Shown piece by piece: positions 43,011 to 55,013 of a stretch of 64,000 nt of DNA (the stretch's first letter is position 1; each line of letters opens with the position of its first letter). The notes below the pieces were generated by a model. That model worked only from the letters and a program-made list of their open reading frames with translations, searched no databases and had not been told where the DNA came from. The stretch is from positions 1,830,243 through 1,894,242 of the forward strand of contig FJOG01000002.1 of the NCBI GenBank assembly GCA_900073065.1, read 5' to 3'. This stretch comes from Phialocephala subalpina. Lineage: Eukaryota > Ascomycota > Leotiomycetes > Helotiales > Mollisiaceae. Position numbers and translations under genes: made by a program.

Positions 43011-44590
43011 ACGGTGCAGGGGGTTGGGGTGGCGGGATTAGTATTTTGGTATCGATTTGTATTGCTGATGTTTTTTTGATGAGGTATGTATTGATCGCAT
43101 GTTGGAGATTGAGAAGTGGCTAATGATGATAATAATGACATATGAAGGGAGAGGCCGCTTTATTTCGGGATCATAGGTATGACTTGGGCACTTGTTGTTC
43201 CACAGTCACGTGTAACTCACGTGTCAACTCTGGAATCTTCTTTGTTTGAGACCTGCAGTAGCCCGCAGCTCCTATTGTTCTTTCAGACTGCTTGTACTTC
43301 AGTTCAGAGGCTCCCACCTTATGTGGGATATCTTCTCTCCTTATGGTTAATGAAGCACTTTGCCTGAGAACATCTGCACTCGTAAGTGCCATTGGTCCTC
43401 TTGCTAGGAGGTATTTTGGCCTCGAAAGCATCATGGAAATGGTGCTTCTTCATCAATGGTAAGCTGATCCCGCGCTTTCCTAATGGAAACTAACTTTAAA
43501 GTCCCTTGTTGTGCCATATCTTTTGCGGCCGTGATGTGGAAACTCAAAGTCCATGCTCCAAAGACACCGATGATAGCTGGACTAAAAGCTGTCGATCGGC
43601 TTGGAAGTATTACCATCATAACCGGAGCCGTCTTCCTCTTACTCGCCTTGCAGATGGGAGGAGCGATAGAACCGTGGTCTTCTCCGATCATTATTGGTTT
43701 CCTCGTCACAGGAATTATCATCAGTATCGCGTTCATTCTGATCGAATGGAAAATAGCTGCATATCCTCTAATGCCCTTGCGAATTTTCACCAATAAAGGA
43801 AATGTCGCCGTCCTGATTGTGGCTTGCTCTCACAATCCGGCAACTGCGGGCGGGACGTACTTTCTGCCGCTATACTTCCAGGGTGTTCTCGGTGCTTCAC
43901 CGTTAATGTCTGGTGTATACCTGCTTCCACTAGCTCTGTCACTCTCCGCTATGTCCTCTGGCATCGGCTTCGTCGTTCGAGGGACTGGTAGGCATCTGAC
44001 AGCTATGAGAGTTGCTACTCTTCCCATGGCAACTGGCTTTGGGTTATTTATCAATCTTGGACCGACGTTCAACTGGCCAAAGATCGTCCTCTATCAGATT
44101 GTAGCAGGGTTGGGCATTAGTCCAGATTTTCAATGTCCGCTTGTTGCTTTGCAAGCCAATACGGACCAAGGTGATACGGCGTCTGCGACTTCGATTGCTA
44201 AGTTTTTGCGTAATATGTTTGCGTCTCTGGCTGTAGTTGTTGGGACAGCTATATTCCAGAATAAGATGGAGCTTCAGCAGGATCACTTGAGAGCTACACT
44301 GGGTGTGAAAACTGCAAGCTTTCTAACAGGAGCGAATACTGCTTCTAGTATCAATCTCATTGATGCTTTGCCTGTCAGAGAAGAGGATTGCTCAGGCTGC
44401 CATATGCGAGAGTTTGTCATCGATGTGGATCTTCTTCGTGGCCTTTGGGGGACTTTCTTTTGTAGCGAGTCTGTTTGCGCCTTAGGTGGTGTTGAAGAAG
44501 GAACATAAATTGACAGAAACGGGGTTGGAGGCAGAAGACAAGAAGAGAACTAGGGAAGCCGCGGAGCGTGTATTGGGATCGAAGAATTAG
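42536..44590 (+). pseudogene. Broken MFS (DHA2/14-TM type) transporter
   Basis: The right part (43483-44400) encodes about seven transmembrane helices of a drug/siderophore-type MFS protein (e.g. GGTYFLPLYFQGVLGASPLMSG). Breaks: the N-terminal half is missing, with only TVQGVGVAGL at 43011, resembling the helix-4 R-x-x-Q-G-x-G motif, left after the duplicated leader. Upstream of an intact-looking 43-nt intron (43459-43501) the frame shifts at about 43403, where an extra G separates AIGPL from LGGILASKASW. A second shift near 44377 and an in-frame TAG at 44483-44485 interrupt the C-terminus, after which a normal-looking tail runs to the stop at 44588-44590. Several independent lesions make this a pseudogene rather than an assembly slip. 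Confidence 0.85.
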
Positions 44591-45389
44591 TGGGATAGCT
44601 GTACGTCCTACAGTTCAAGTTTGATTCCATGTACCCAAGTTTCATGGGACATATAATCTGACTTTTTAGTGCGTCTTCATCCTAAAATCTCGAGGGAAAT
44701 TTGTAGTTGTGACCTTGTTGCACGTCTCCATTTCCAGTAACGTTTTGGACATTGACTTGAAAGCTAGCTCCGAAAACTGTTACATATCGACAATTCCAGC
44801 GGGATTCTGGACATTGGCGGGAGGGAGTCGAATTTTGTTGCATGTCGAAGGAGCAGCAGCCGCCCCGTTGCTCCCCTCGGCGGTCTTCCCAGCGGGGCGA
44901 GGAGGGACACGCCCTGCGATGCAAACCGAAGCCCTAGCCAAAATAGAACTTTGGAGATGAGCAATATGTAATGAAAGTGGAGATCCAATAAATACATGAA
45001 GCAGAAGCAGTCCCAATGTCCGGGATGGAGTTGAACGTGCAGGCATGCAACAAAACAAGCTCCGAGATCAATATCCGAAACAAAGTGACAGATTGAGATG
45101 CGCAACACAAATTGGAAGTGTCGGGGGATGGCTATTGGCGAACGGTATCTGGGGCATTCTAATAGAACCACGAGATTCAAATTATCCGGTCGAAGAGTAG
45201 GGACATTCGTGCTTTGCGATACGTAGGAAATGGAAGAAGGCAGGAAGGAATACAAGTGTACAGAGGGATTTGAGGACTTTTGTTAGATTGTATTGTACGA
45301 GAAGTAGCTAGCACCCGAAGGAAGAAGAAGAGCGCTGATATGATGATATTCAAATACCAATATCGTGTACTTCGTAGAGTGCGAGGTAT
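44591..45389. other. Intergenic, no gene supported
   Basis: About 800 bp between the MFS relic and the HTD2 stop. A 163-codon minus-strand frame (44764-45255) is present, but its Leu/Cys/His-rich composition and lack of motifs look like chance. Confidence 0.45.
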
Positions 45390-46376
45390 TCATACGCTTT
45401 CGATCTTACCTACCATGGAGGTATTACCATAGCTATCGACAATCTTCACTGCCGTAACATTGTTCTCTTCCTCATCCATGACAACTCGATACTTCTCGCC
45501 AGCGTAGAGCGGACTCGTAGCTCGATATGTAATCTTCTTGGGAAATATATCGCCGCCTCTGACATCTCGCCAGAAGTTGACCATATTGATCAGGTTCAGC
45601 GGGCCGTGAACGACCAAGTCTCTGTGGCCCTCAACCTCTCTGCACCATTCTCTGTTGTAGTGTATCTTATGGGCATTGAATGTCAATGCTGAGAATCGGA
45701 AGAGGGTGACTGGAGTCTGGAGGAAGTCGCGGACGTGCTTGCCTTCTGGCAGAGGTACCTCAATGGGTTTCGAGGCAGGAGTTTGAGGTGTTGTGATTTC
45801 TGGACGGAAGATCCAATTTCTGTCATCTGCCATCAGCGCACATGCTTTCTAGAAGAAAGCTGAGCCTCAATCGTATAGCATATCCTACCTTCGATCAATC
45901 AACGCAACTCCATGTTCGTTCTCATATTTCTTCTCTACACCCACAACCACCATCTCCTCACCTGCTCTCGTCTTCTTGCCCTCCGCAGACACTAACTTCG
46001 TTGTTTCCGTAACCTCTTGTCCGACCTTCAGCGTATTATTCTCGCCTCCAACCCATTCCAATTCCCCACCTGCCCACATCCGTCTTGTGAATGGTCTCGG
46101 CGGATTGAACGTCGTGTCCGTGCCATCCCATCCCAACTCCTCCTCCACCTGCGCCGGAGTAAAGTAAGCTAAATGATAGCAAGCTGGCAGCGGTGTGCCA
46201 TTCTTTGGCAATGCTCGAGCAAGCTCGGTTCTCGAAAGGGTAGCAGAGAATCGTTGCAGCTGGTTCGCATCTAGGAGTTGTGTCTGCGTCTGCGGAGACT
46301 GGGACTTGGAGAGGAATTGGGACGCAATCGAAGTCGCGGAGCTAGAGCTGTACAGACGGCGAAATGTCAGAGACAT
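45390..46376 (-). CDS. HTD2: Mitochondrial hydroxyacyl-thioester dehydratase type 2 (Htd2)
   Basis: 3-hydroxyacyl-ACP dehydratase of mitochondrial type II fatty acid synthesis, needed for lipoate and respiration. Exons 45889-46376 and 45390-45819, intron 69 nt, 305 aa. The N-terminus MSLTFRRLYSSSSATSIASQ is a mitochondrial presequence. The fold is a double hot dog: an N-terminal MaoC-like half with RRMWAGGELEWV, and a C-terminal half whose FSALTFNAHKIHYN carries the hydratase-2-type motif with conserved Asn and His, followed by DLVVHGPL. All expected residues are present. Confidence 0.9.
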
Positions 46377-47096
46377 GATGCAGCATTGACGCTCTGGTGA
46401 ATAGATTCATGGGTCTCCTCCGAGCATGATGACGACAGAGTCAGAGGACGTTGGAGCCAAGAGGTAACTGCGGGGCCTGTCAGATTGCTCTCAGATCTCG
46501 CTCGCACGGTCGTCATCCGAAGTGAAGCTTTAAAATCGCTGGAATGGGTGTTATTCCCGGCTGCCGAGGCTGAACCACTAGATTTTGAGCTTAACCCCTT
46601 TAAACTTATCCCTATCCTTGAAGCGAGATACCCCTGAACGACGCATGGGCAATGCTTGGTTCCTGACACCAAGCCGATTCATGTATGTCACAGAGTGAAA
46701 CGACGTCGAAGGATACGAGAGGGAAGCATGTTTCTGGACGAACTATGAGACTCGGGATAATATGATTTGCAATGCGAGTACAGTAAGACTTCGTGATGTT
46801 TTGGTTCTCTATCGTACACTATTCCACTCGACACTCGACACCCGATAGCGCCCGAAAAAAAGTTTCGTCCCCAAATATCAGCGTACCATCACACTCAGAA
46901 CAGAAGAGCTCCCAAATAAAAATGCTTCCACACCCCGTTCATCCCATCAGCTCGTTAGACATTGACCATTGACTTCGTCCAAGTACTCCTCCACGCCTTT
47001 CCAATTCCCCCAACTCCCACCATGCCCTAAAGAATTTCAAATATCCACCTTCAGTCATTAAAATCTTGTAGAAGAAGTATGAATTCGTGAAGCATC
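46377..47096. other. Intergenic between HTD2 start and Myb gene stop
   Basis: 720 bp with the HTD2 promoter on the left and the 3' flank of the minus-strand Myb gene on the right. No element recognised. Confidence 0.45.
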
Positions 47097-48206
47097 TTAT
47101 TCGCATCTTTGGCCCATCTCAACACCAGCCATGACGATGTCGCGGGTTTCCCGTCTCTCTTCCATGCGCTTGATCATCTCTCGCTCCTTGGGGCTGCGTG
47201 GGCTGGCATCCTGTTGTAGAATTAGTAATAGTTTCGAAAACGTAAATAATGCAACTTACAATACCCAACAAGGCAGAAATGCTGGTGGCATTGCTCTTGT
47301 TCTCCTGGATGGGAGTTGGCAATTGGTGCAACGGCTTGGGGTTGTAAGCCTGGTATGCGCCGCTGCGAACAGTCTGGGTATCTGGCGAGACACACGGAGT
47401 TGGAGGAGCATTGGTTGCGACTCCTCGCTTCCATGTCTCCTCGAGCAAGAGAGGGGATGCACCGGCACCGTACTCAGCAGCGATGACGCCCCAGAATGAA
47501 GCTCGGTGGGCTTCATAGATGTGACGAAGACGCTCCTTGTCAACGTTGGAGATGTTCAATTGGTTGGTGGCAACATCGCAGTCAAGACGAAGAGGTGCTG
47601 CTGAGTCGGAGAGAGCACGACGAGGTGGAGACGGCTTGGGGAGGATGGCAACAGGGTGAGCGAGGGTTCGGGGTGGGCTGTTTGAGCCAGAACGATGAAG
47701 GAGGGTCGAAGCAGAAGGAAGCTGAACGTGGACTGGGGATTGAGGAGAGTAGGAGTATTGAGGAGGAGTAACAGGTGACATGGTGTTCTCGTGGATGGGT
47801 GACGGCATGGAGTTCTGCATGATGGGAGAATGCATCACAGAGCCAGCGCCGGAAGAGGTGACAGAGTTGGTACGCTTGCGGCGGTTGCTTCCGTGAGACA
47901 GCTGGTGGTAGTGAAGGCGGCAAGCCAGCTCAGTCTTTTTCAGATGAGCGGCAATGTGCTTATAGGGCATCTTCTGGAGACGAGTCTGGAGAAGGTAGAC
48001 TTCCTGGAGTGCCTTGTCAGTTCGCTGTTTTCTTGAACCAAAATATGTATCCATACCTCATCCTCACTCCAAGCCCTGCCTCCACCAGTAGATGCTTGCT
48101 TTCTGTTCTTCTGAACGCCGAAGTCGTGTCGGTTGATGGCATCGACAGGAGAGTAGTTGGACTGGCCCACATGGGCTGAGGTGTTCATCTGCGTTGGGGT
48201 AGACAT
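47097..48206 (-). CDS. Myb/SANT-like DNA-binding protein
   Basis: Exons 48057-48206, 47260-48003, 47097-47210; introns of 53 and 49 nt, phase 0; 335 aa. An SANT/Myb-like helix-turn-helix spans about residues 44-90 (RAWSEDEEVYLLQTRLQ.., MPYKHIAAHLKKTELACRLHYHQLSHG), followed by the basic stretch NRRKR. The middle is Ser/Pro/Gln-rich and probably a regulatory region. A second conserved-looking patch, VDKERLRHIYEAHRASFWGVIAAEYG, could be a further helical module. The C-terminus EREMIKRMEERRETRD is charged and helical. Presumed transcription factor in the nucleus; target unknown. It is divergent from another Myb-like gene across 6 kb. Confidence 0.8.
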
Positions 48207-51200
48207 GACGGTCGTTGATCGTAAAGAATTGAAGCTCGTTGCAACAAAGTGTTATGATATAAATACTTGATAGTCCAGCAAGTGACAAGAATCGAAGCGT
48301 TTATAAAAGGGCAGTCCGGGGCTGCGGTAGAATGTAGTTTCTTTCGAAGGTAGCGTTGATATGTTGAAAAGGTGTAGATACGAAGAGAATGATGGAATAA
48401 AGTTAAACAACGCAATAACTACAAAAGAATGTAAGCAGCCAATCCAGTTGGGCAATAAAAGAGAGTGATTATTAGCTGCGGGAGCGTAGTCGACGTCGAG
48501 TGTAGGAGAGAAAGAAGGAAAGCAAGAAGCAGCGGCCAGGTGAGATCATATATGAAAGCAGGGCCTGCAAGGGATCATCTGGAGTATCCTGTTCCCGTAG
48601 GAGGTCACGGCCGTGCATTTTCCTCTGAAGTTTGCCGGGGGTGGAAAGTGTGGCCGATGTTCTTGAGGGTTTCTGATTATGCACGGCTTGATTTCATATC
48701 TCCATTGGGATTCCCTCTTTCGTCCCGTTTCTCTTCATACTGGCGTTTCTTGGTGACCAGGATGCTTGTTTGAGATCGCGGGGTGTCAAGTCTGAAATGT
48801 CACGGCTTCCATGGACGCTCTTCTGCCACACGTCTTGCCAGTGGATGGGTAAAGGCGTTCTCTGAGACTGGGCACTATGCGTCAGCTAGACGGTGCCCAG
48901 AACGTCGATAACCATAATCGAAGCTGCATAAGAACAAGTGGAATTGTGCAGAAAATAAGATTGAAAGTGTCGTTCCCTTCTGCGGTGTGTGGTGGCGGCG
49001 GAGGACGCGGTCACGACCCCTGGTGGATGCGAAACCTCGCTTCGTGTGAAGTGCTTGTTTTGACTTGCTGCTCGAGTAAGAAAGGCTGCCTCCAAGAATT
49101 CGGTTGTCACGGTGAAGACCGCACAGAACTTCAGACCTTCAGAACGGCTTCCACTCCCAAACCAAGACTACCATGCCGCTCACCATCCCTATCGTTCTCC
49201 ACCACCATCCGTCGTGCCCTCGTACACGGTGCAAAGCTCCATGACCCACGACCCTTTTCTCGACCAGCGTGTGGGCCATGTCCCAGGGCTCTAATTCTTT
49301 AATTCAGATCGCGCTCCTTCATTGGGCTAGAGCCGCCGCAGCCTGCACGATTGACACTGTGATCAGATGCAAACACCGCCCCTCTGGCACGGGTATGGCT
49401 GGTCCGTCCAGCGCGTGAGTGGCTCTAAGTACGCCTCCGTTTCGCAGTTGGGACTGTCGAAGCACAACCAGAAACAACACAGATATATTAAGAAACATCC
49501 CAAGCTGTCAAACCAACGTGGCCAATGAGCCGTCCGCACCCGCACCGGGACCGATCGATTGTACTCGGATACGTGGGACACTCAGACGTTCAAACTTCAG
49601 CGACCTGAAGGCGGACTCTGAATCATGTCTTGCCATGGAAAAATTGGATATTCTAGCAGGAGCCGCAGAAGCACCTCTTGTGTCATGATTCGAACGGCTT
49701 TAGACTCCGAAGTGCGTCCTGGGGCGCATGATTGTGGGGAAAGACATTCCAGCGACCGTCCGCCACGCTGTTCTGCATCTTCGTCTCATGGTTGTTCAGT
49801 TCATCGAACCAGCGACTGGAGAAACACGTTGAGATTGCTAGGTGTTCGGAAGGGTGAGCAACCGTTCGTCCTCTGCACTGGCCAACCCTCCGCGGTCAGG
49901 CCAACCCATTCTGTCCTTTGCCTCATACCTTAATCTGCAGCAGCCTTACGGGTTTTGATAAACCTGGATGTCAACGAGGATGATCAGATGGACCTGAAGG
50001 CCGATCCCAACTGTTCTGCACGAAAGCATGGGCGTCCCATTGAGCCGCTGGTGCGAGATCGCGAATGTGGCGTCGGATTCGCGAGACCCTCAAACGTACA
50101 ATGTACGGGTGCTGTCTCGAGGATTTGGGACAGGGGCCCCACAGGCTCACTCAACACACATGGCATTATGATCCTCTCTTTACCGCTGTCAGAGAATACG
50201 CAAATTATTGGTACGACGAGCGCCGGATGACGACTTGTGAGGGGCAACAAGGTTATCTCTATGCGCTGTGTTTGATCCGATCATCACAACGTCACGCTCG
50301 CGGTGGATGGATTGTTTCTTCCTGCGTTTCCTTTCTTGCCGTATGCGGTGGGGGTTTGCTGCCTCCGTATCTTTTTGCTTTTGGCGATCCGATGTCGTTG
50401 AATCCTCCGCAGTTTTCGAGGATGCGTGACAGGAAACAATTGTTTTGTTTCGAAACCTGTCTTGAGTTAAAGAGAATCGACCTGAGAGTTCTCGGGAGTA
50501 TCTCATCCGTCCAGGTCCCGTGCAGAGAAGGTGGAGATATCTCCATAACTTCGTAAAGCTTTATTTTGCTCACGTGTCAAGTGTGGTTTCAATGTTTGCT
50601 CATCAAGTCACGAATTTTGATGTCCCAGGAAAGGCGGGTCTTTCGATGAACTCAAAGATTTGTGTCAGGTCGACGGTTTCTACTGTTTCTGTCGAATTGG
50701 CAGTTCCTTAATTCAAGGCTTCAGTTCTATTTAAAGGGAGATAGAGAACGAATGTCACTACAGTCTACAAGTTGAGTCAGTGTTCAGATGGAACCAGATC
50801 ATCCCAATTTTACTGAGCAAGTTTTGGGCATGCGTCCGGTCAGTACCATCATCAACACACTACAGTCTTTGCCGTCCTGGAGAAACAGAAGGGATCTCAG
50901 CGTTTCATGCTTTCCATCATGAGCGAAGATCAAGTCCACTAGGCGTGAGCTTACGATGCGTCTTGCGAATCCTCTCAGCCGTCATGCTCAAGGCCAACAA
51001 GAATGCAGCTTCGCCCTACTGCCAAGGATTCTATCATGCGACGAACGCATTGTCGGTTGCAGTATCCATATTCATGTCACCATCGATCGTCATGAGCACT
51101 TTCGTGAAATTCTCAAAAAACAATCCAAATAGGCCCAGACCGCTCACAGGCATATACCAATCTCGCTGAGTTGACAATAGTGAGATGAGATGAGACGAGA

Positions 51201-54200
51201 CGAGGGTTTTGAAGATCTTGAAACGGGTTTCCTCGGGCGTGGTTCGCATCGAAGGCTTGTTTGAAACGTTTGTAGAAATGTTTGCTCACTTCCAGATGAA
51301 CCTCAATTATTCCTACTACCTAAGTTTTGGCATTTTGACTTGGTCTCGGGATCGCAAGCAATTTTCACGGGTCAACTACGGGCTCCTCGGCCCGGAAAAT
51401 GTTCAGATGCAAGCCCCAGAATCCTTTTCGGCGTAGAATTCCCGATGGAGAGAGGCCGCCAAATGAGACCCTGGGTTCAGAAGACACACGAAAATACAAT
51501 TATTTGTCAATCGGCAGGTCTTATCGCTTCAATCCTGGAGACTTGCGATGTATCGGCGATCCACTGGCCGGCAAAGAGCCCCAATCCATCGTCGTACCTC
51601 ATGTGCGAGGTACTTTCGATCTGTACATGTCCTAAAAGGTGCCGTGGGTCTGCAATCCTAGCTGGTACGTGACTTTACGTTGGCTCTCCAAAACTTGATT
51701 CCACAGGAGCGCATGAAGGTGGTGCCGATGCTGCTGGCGATCTGGCTATCACTGATTTTAGAGAGGAAGGACATTGTGTGAGGTTGCGACAATGATGTCA
51801 ATTGCGAACGAGGATACGTGGGTACATCTCGACCCCAAAGTATTGCGCTGGAGAGAGCCGATGCATGGATGGCGTACGGCGCATGGGGCACTTCGAAATA
51901 GCATCATAAGACGCCACACATATCCACAGCAGATTATGAAGGACATCGTAATCAACGCTCGATTTAGTTCTTCCTGACCGGGACTCCATTTTCTGTTCGC
52001 GGCGCATGATGGCACTTGTATTCTGCCGCATCAGAGCAAGCGTTCACAGAGGAGGTCCGTCCGTGTGGTGTCCCTCTGGATGTACAGTACATTGAGGTAC
52101 ATTCGCCATTCAATGCTACCGCGGACTTCACCCATGCACATTCCTGGCACGTTTCTTCCAAACAAAGCGCTAGTCCGTTCAGGGCACAGATGTGTTTTGT
52201 TACCTCCCGCTCGTATCGCTTGTTTATTGTTGGCAATATTAATATTAATCTTGGGATCAAAGGCATCAATGGCCTGGTAAGCAGTGTCACGAGAGAGGCG
52301 GGCAATCTGGCTGTATTCAAAAGACAGCCTCGACCTCTCTCCGATCCAAGCATACAAGCCTCCCCTTCATGCTCATGGACGTCGTTCGAGGCTTCGTAGA
52401 GTAATAGCTGCAGGGCTGTAAATCGAGAAGCGCGTTACCCCGCAACTTTGCGAGCCAGGCCCCTGTGCAGGGCTCGTGCTTTAAGCTCCCATGCAGCCAG
52501 AATCTGCAAGACTTTTTGGATCATCAAGTTTTGGCAACGCCTCCGCTGCTCCTCTCCCCAATCACACCCGCTGTTTCCCAGCCCATCGATGCAAGATACT
52601 CGAATAAACTTACCGTGACCGAGAACCCCGGCGGAGCACTGAGCAGACCCTGCTCCCTCCCCGGATAGAGTTCCTTTGCACCACGACCACCACTACTCTC
52701 CTCAGCGCACGCATGTGGAGCGAGGTCTTGTGCAGTCGCTGAAGGTCCATCACTGATCCGCACAGCGTTGATGCATTGCATCGACGATAGCGATGCGACC
52801 CTAGACATGGCATGGCCTGTCGTTTCGTTTCGAAGATACANNNNNNNNNNNNNNNNNNNNNNNNNNNNNNNNNNNNNNNNNNNNNNNNNNNNNNNNNNNN
52901 NNNNNNNNNNNNNNNNNNNNNNNNNNNNNNNNNNNNNNNNNNNNNNNNNNNNNNNNNNNNNNNNNNNNNNNNNNNNNNNNNNNNNNNNNNNNNNNNNNNN
53001 NNNNNNNNNNNNNNNNNNNNNNNNNNNNNNNNNNNNNNNNNNNNNNNNNNNNNNNNNNNNNNNNNNNNNNNNNNNNNNNNNNNNNNNNNNNNNNNNNNNN
53101 NNNNNNNNNNNNNNNNNNNNNNNNNNNNNNNNNNNNNNNNNNNNNNNNNNNNNNNNNNNNNNNNNNNNNNNCACACGGCTTCTGCTGTCTATCTGGTGGC
53201 CGTCTTACTGAAGGTCTTTTTGGCGCTTCGACACCGCCACCAGCTCATGGTCTCCTCTTCATCAGAGGTAACACAAGCCCAAGTCAATTGCTGAGTGCAG
53301 GCTTGGGACTGGCGATCCTCACTGGAGCCAACACGAATTACCACCCACACCTCCATCTCACCTCGCCTCGAAGCTCAAATCTCGAAGCTCGAGAGTCCAG
53401 CCCTCCCGGCCCCCGCATGCAGTTCCACCCGGACAGGGCCTTTCGGCTCCTTGTCATCTCGCTGAATGGTACGGGACGCTACGGCTTGAGTAGTCACCGT
53501 AAGTGAACGAGTGCGAGCGGTACGTCTTGCCTTTTGCTGACTACGGTGATGACAAGTTGCGGGCCTGGCGGAGACACGCATAAATTCCCTGCCCAGGAGG
53601 CGTCTAAAGATGGAGGGGACCTCTGCCACTGGCCTAACCAGCCGCTCAAAGTCACTGCAAGTACCGTGGCCCGATCTTAAAACATACAGGCATTATTAGC
53701 TACGTCTTGCCAAAGCTACCATCCCTTGTCACTCACCACTCTTATTCGAATGACACTCCTCGTTATAGAATGGGCTGCATGTTCCCATTGGTATCTATAA
53801 TGTTCGATGGTGGACGTTGAAGTCATCAGATCACAGCTGCAACCTCTTCCTTTCTCACAGCGCACCACCATTTCTTTCCTTTGAATGGTGTACGGAATCA
53901 TCTGTCCTCTGTGTTTACATTCCCTGGCGCATTGCGGGTCGGCCATACCTCAGAGGTTGTTGGAGCAAACTTTTCTCCGGTCAACGGCGAGGGATATGCA
54001 GGCAAGGCTTGTCAGCCCTGTTGACCAAGAGGACTCGGAACAAAGTACATGAGATCCTAAGTATCTTTGTACCTACCTCAACCCCAGCCTCATCATACGC
54101 GGCGATCTTCAACCAATCCACACGCGAATCTGCAGGTCTGGAGCCACTCTCGCGCGCAACAACTGGACCTTTCTCCCGCCTTCTCAATTTCGCGGTCTTC

Positions 54201-54240
54201 AATATCAAAAACTTATTCACCACTTGCGTCCTCGTCGTCA
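48207..54240. other. Six-kilobase gene-poor interval between two divergent Myb-like genes
   Basis: No protein family is recognisable on either strand; open frames are short, mutually overlapping and compositionally unremarkable (longest 163 codons at 50065-50556). Base composition is balanced, so it is not an AT-rich RIP block. It must contain both Myb promoters and could contain long 5' leaders or non-coding transcripts. It includes an N gap at 52841-53171, and frames crossing that gap should be ignored. Confidence 0.5.
52841..53171. other. Assembly gap (run of N, 331 bases)
   Basis: Sequence is unknown between ACATACA-like left flank and CACACGG right flank. The true length may differ from 331. 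Confidence 0.99.
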
Positions 54241-55013
54241 ATGTCGAAACGTGCAGAGCGCACTGAACCCGATCCCCCAACAGGAACTTCACCTTCACAT
54301 CCGGCCACCACTGACTCCTCTGTCAAGCTAGAGACCTCATCGCCGCCAGGGGCACGAAACAAAAGACGCGCATCAGGAACCGGACCATCAGTACCTACGA
54401 TGTCAGGCTCATCAAGTGCGGCCGGAGGTGCAGGAGGTGGTGAGGAACCGAGTATGAATTCTCCGACCATGGGTCCACCTGCGAAGAAAAGCAGGACAAA
54501 TACACCTTGGACACCTGCTGAGGAGCAGAGGTTAAAGACTATGCGGGATGCGGGCAACAGCTGGGCAGACATTGCGAAGGTGAGTTGCAGTCAAGTTCGG
54601 GCCTAAGGTTGCAGAAGATTTTTTATTATTTACTGAACTCGGAATGTTAGACGTTTCCTAGTAGGACAGAAGGAAGTGTCAAGAAGCACTGGTACAAGGT
54701 AAAACTCTTCAAGACTCTCTCTGCTTGTTCAAATATTGACTGGCTCTAGGACATGCATTACGCAGAGTTCGCGGAAGACGAGGTACGCTTTTTGTCAAGC
54801 CAAACAAGTCCGGACTATCTCTAATGTTGGACAGAGCCAGGCTCTTCTTAACGCTATTAAAGAATATGAGACGAATAAGTGGAAGGAGATTGGCAAGAAA
54901 GTTGGGAAGCCTGCTAAAGTAAGTCGAAGGCGAACTTGTCGTCCGCGTAAAGTGCTGACTTATTACAGGCCTGCGAGCAATATGCGAAAGAGCATTTTGC
55001 AGGCAAGATATAG
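54241..55013 (+). CDS. Short Myb/SANT-domain protein
   Basis: Exons 54241-54579, 54651-54698, 54750-54782, 54835-54918, 54969-55013; introns 50-71 nt; all phase 0; 182 aa. A disordered Ser/Pro/Gly-rich N-terminus (with PPAKKSR basic patch) precedes two Myb-type repeats: TPWTPAEEQRLKTMRDAGNSWADIAKTFPSRTEGSVKKHWY in the protein (about residues 90-130, reading across the first intron), then ALLNAIKEYETNKWKEIGKKVGKPAKACEQYAKEHF. The Trp spacing and the SRTEGSVKKHW recognition helix match Myb_DNA-bind proteins of filamentous fungi. Start at 54241 is the first Met in the region with family-like sequence; the frame is open further upstream. Presumed transcription factor, target unknown. Confidence 0.85.

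Noticed and set aside
44764..45255. 163-codon minus-strand frame with hydrophobic stretches
   Set aside because: Composition is biased to Leu/Cys/His/Arg, there are no domain motifs or introns, and other frames overlap it; likely chance.
50065..50556. 163-codon plus-strand frame in the Myb intergenic zone
   Set aside because: No recognisable motif, no conserved-looking blocks, and overlapping frames of similar length on both strands.
52524..53294. Long open frames of 147-216 codons across 52.5-53.3 kb
   Set aside because: Most codons are N from the assembly gap; the frames carry no information.
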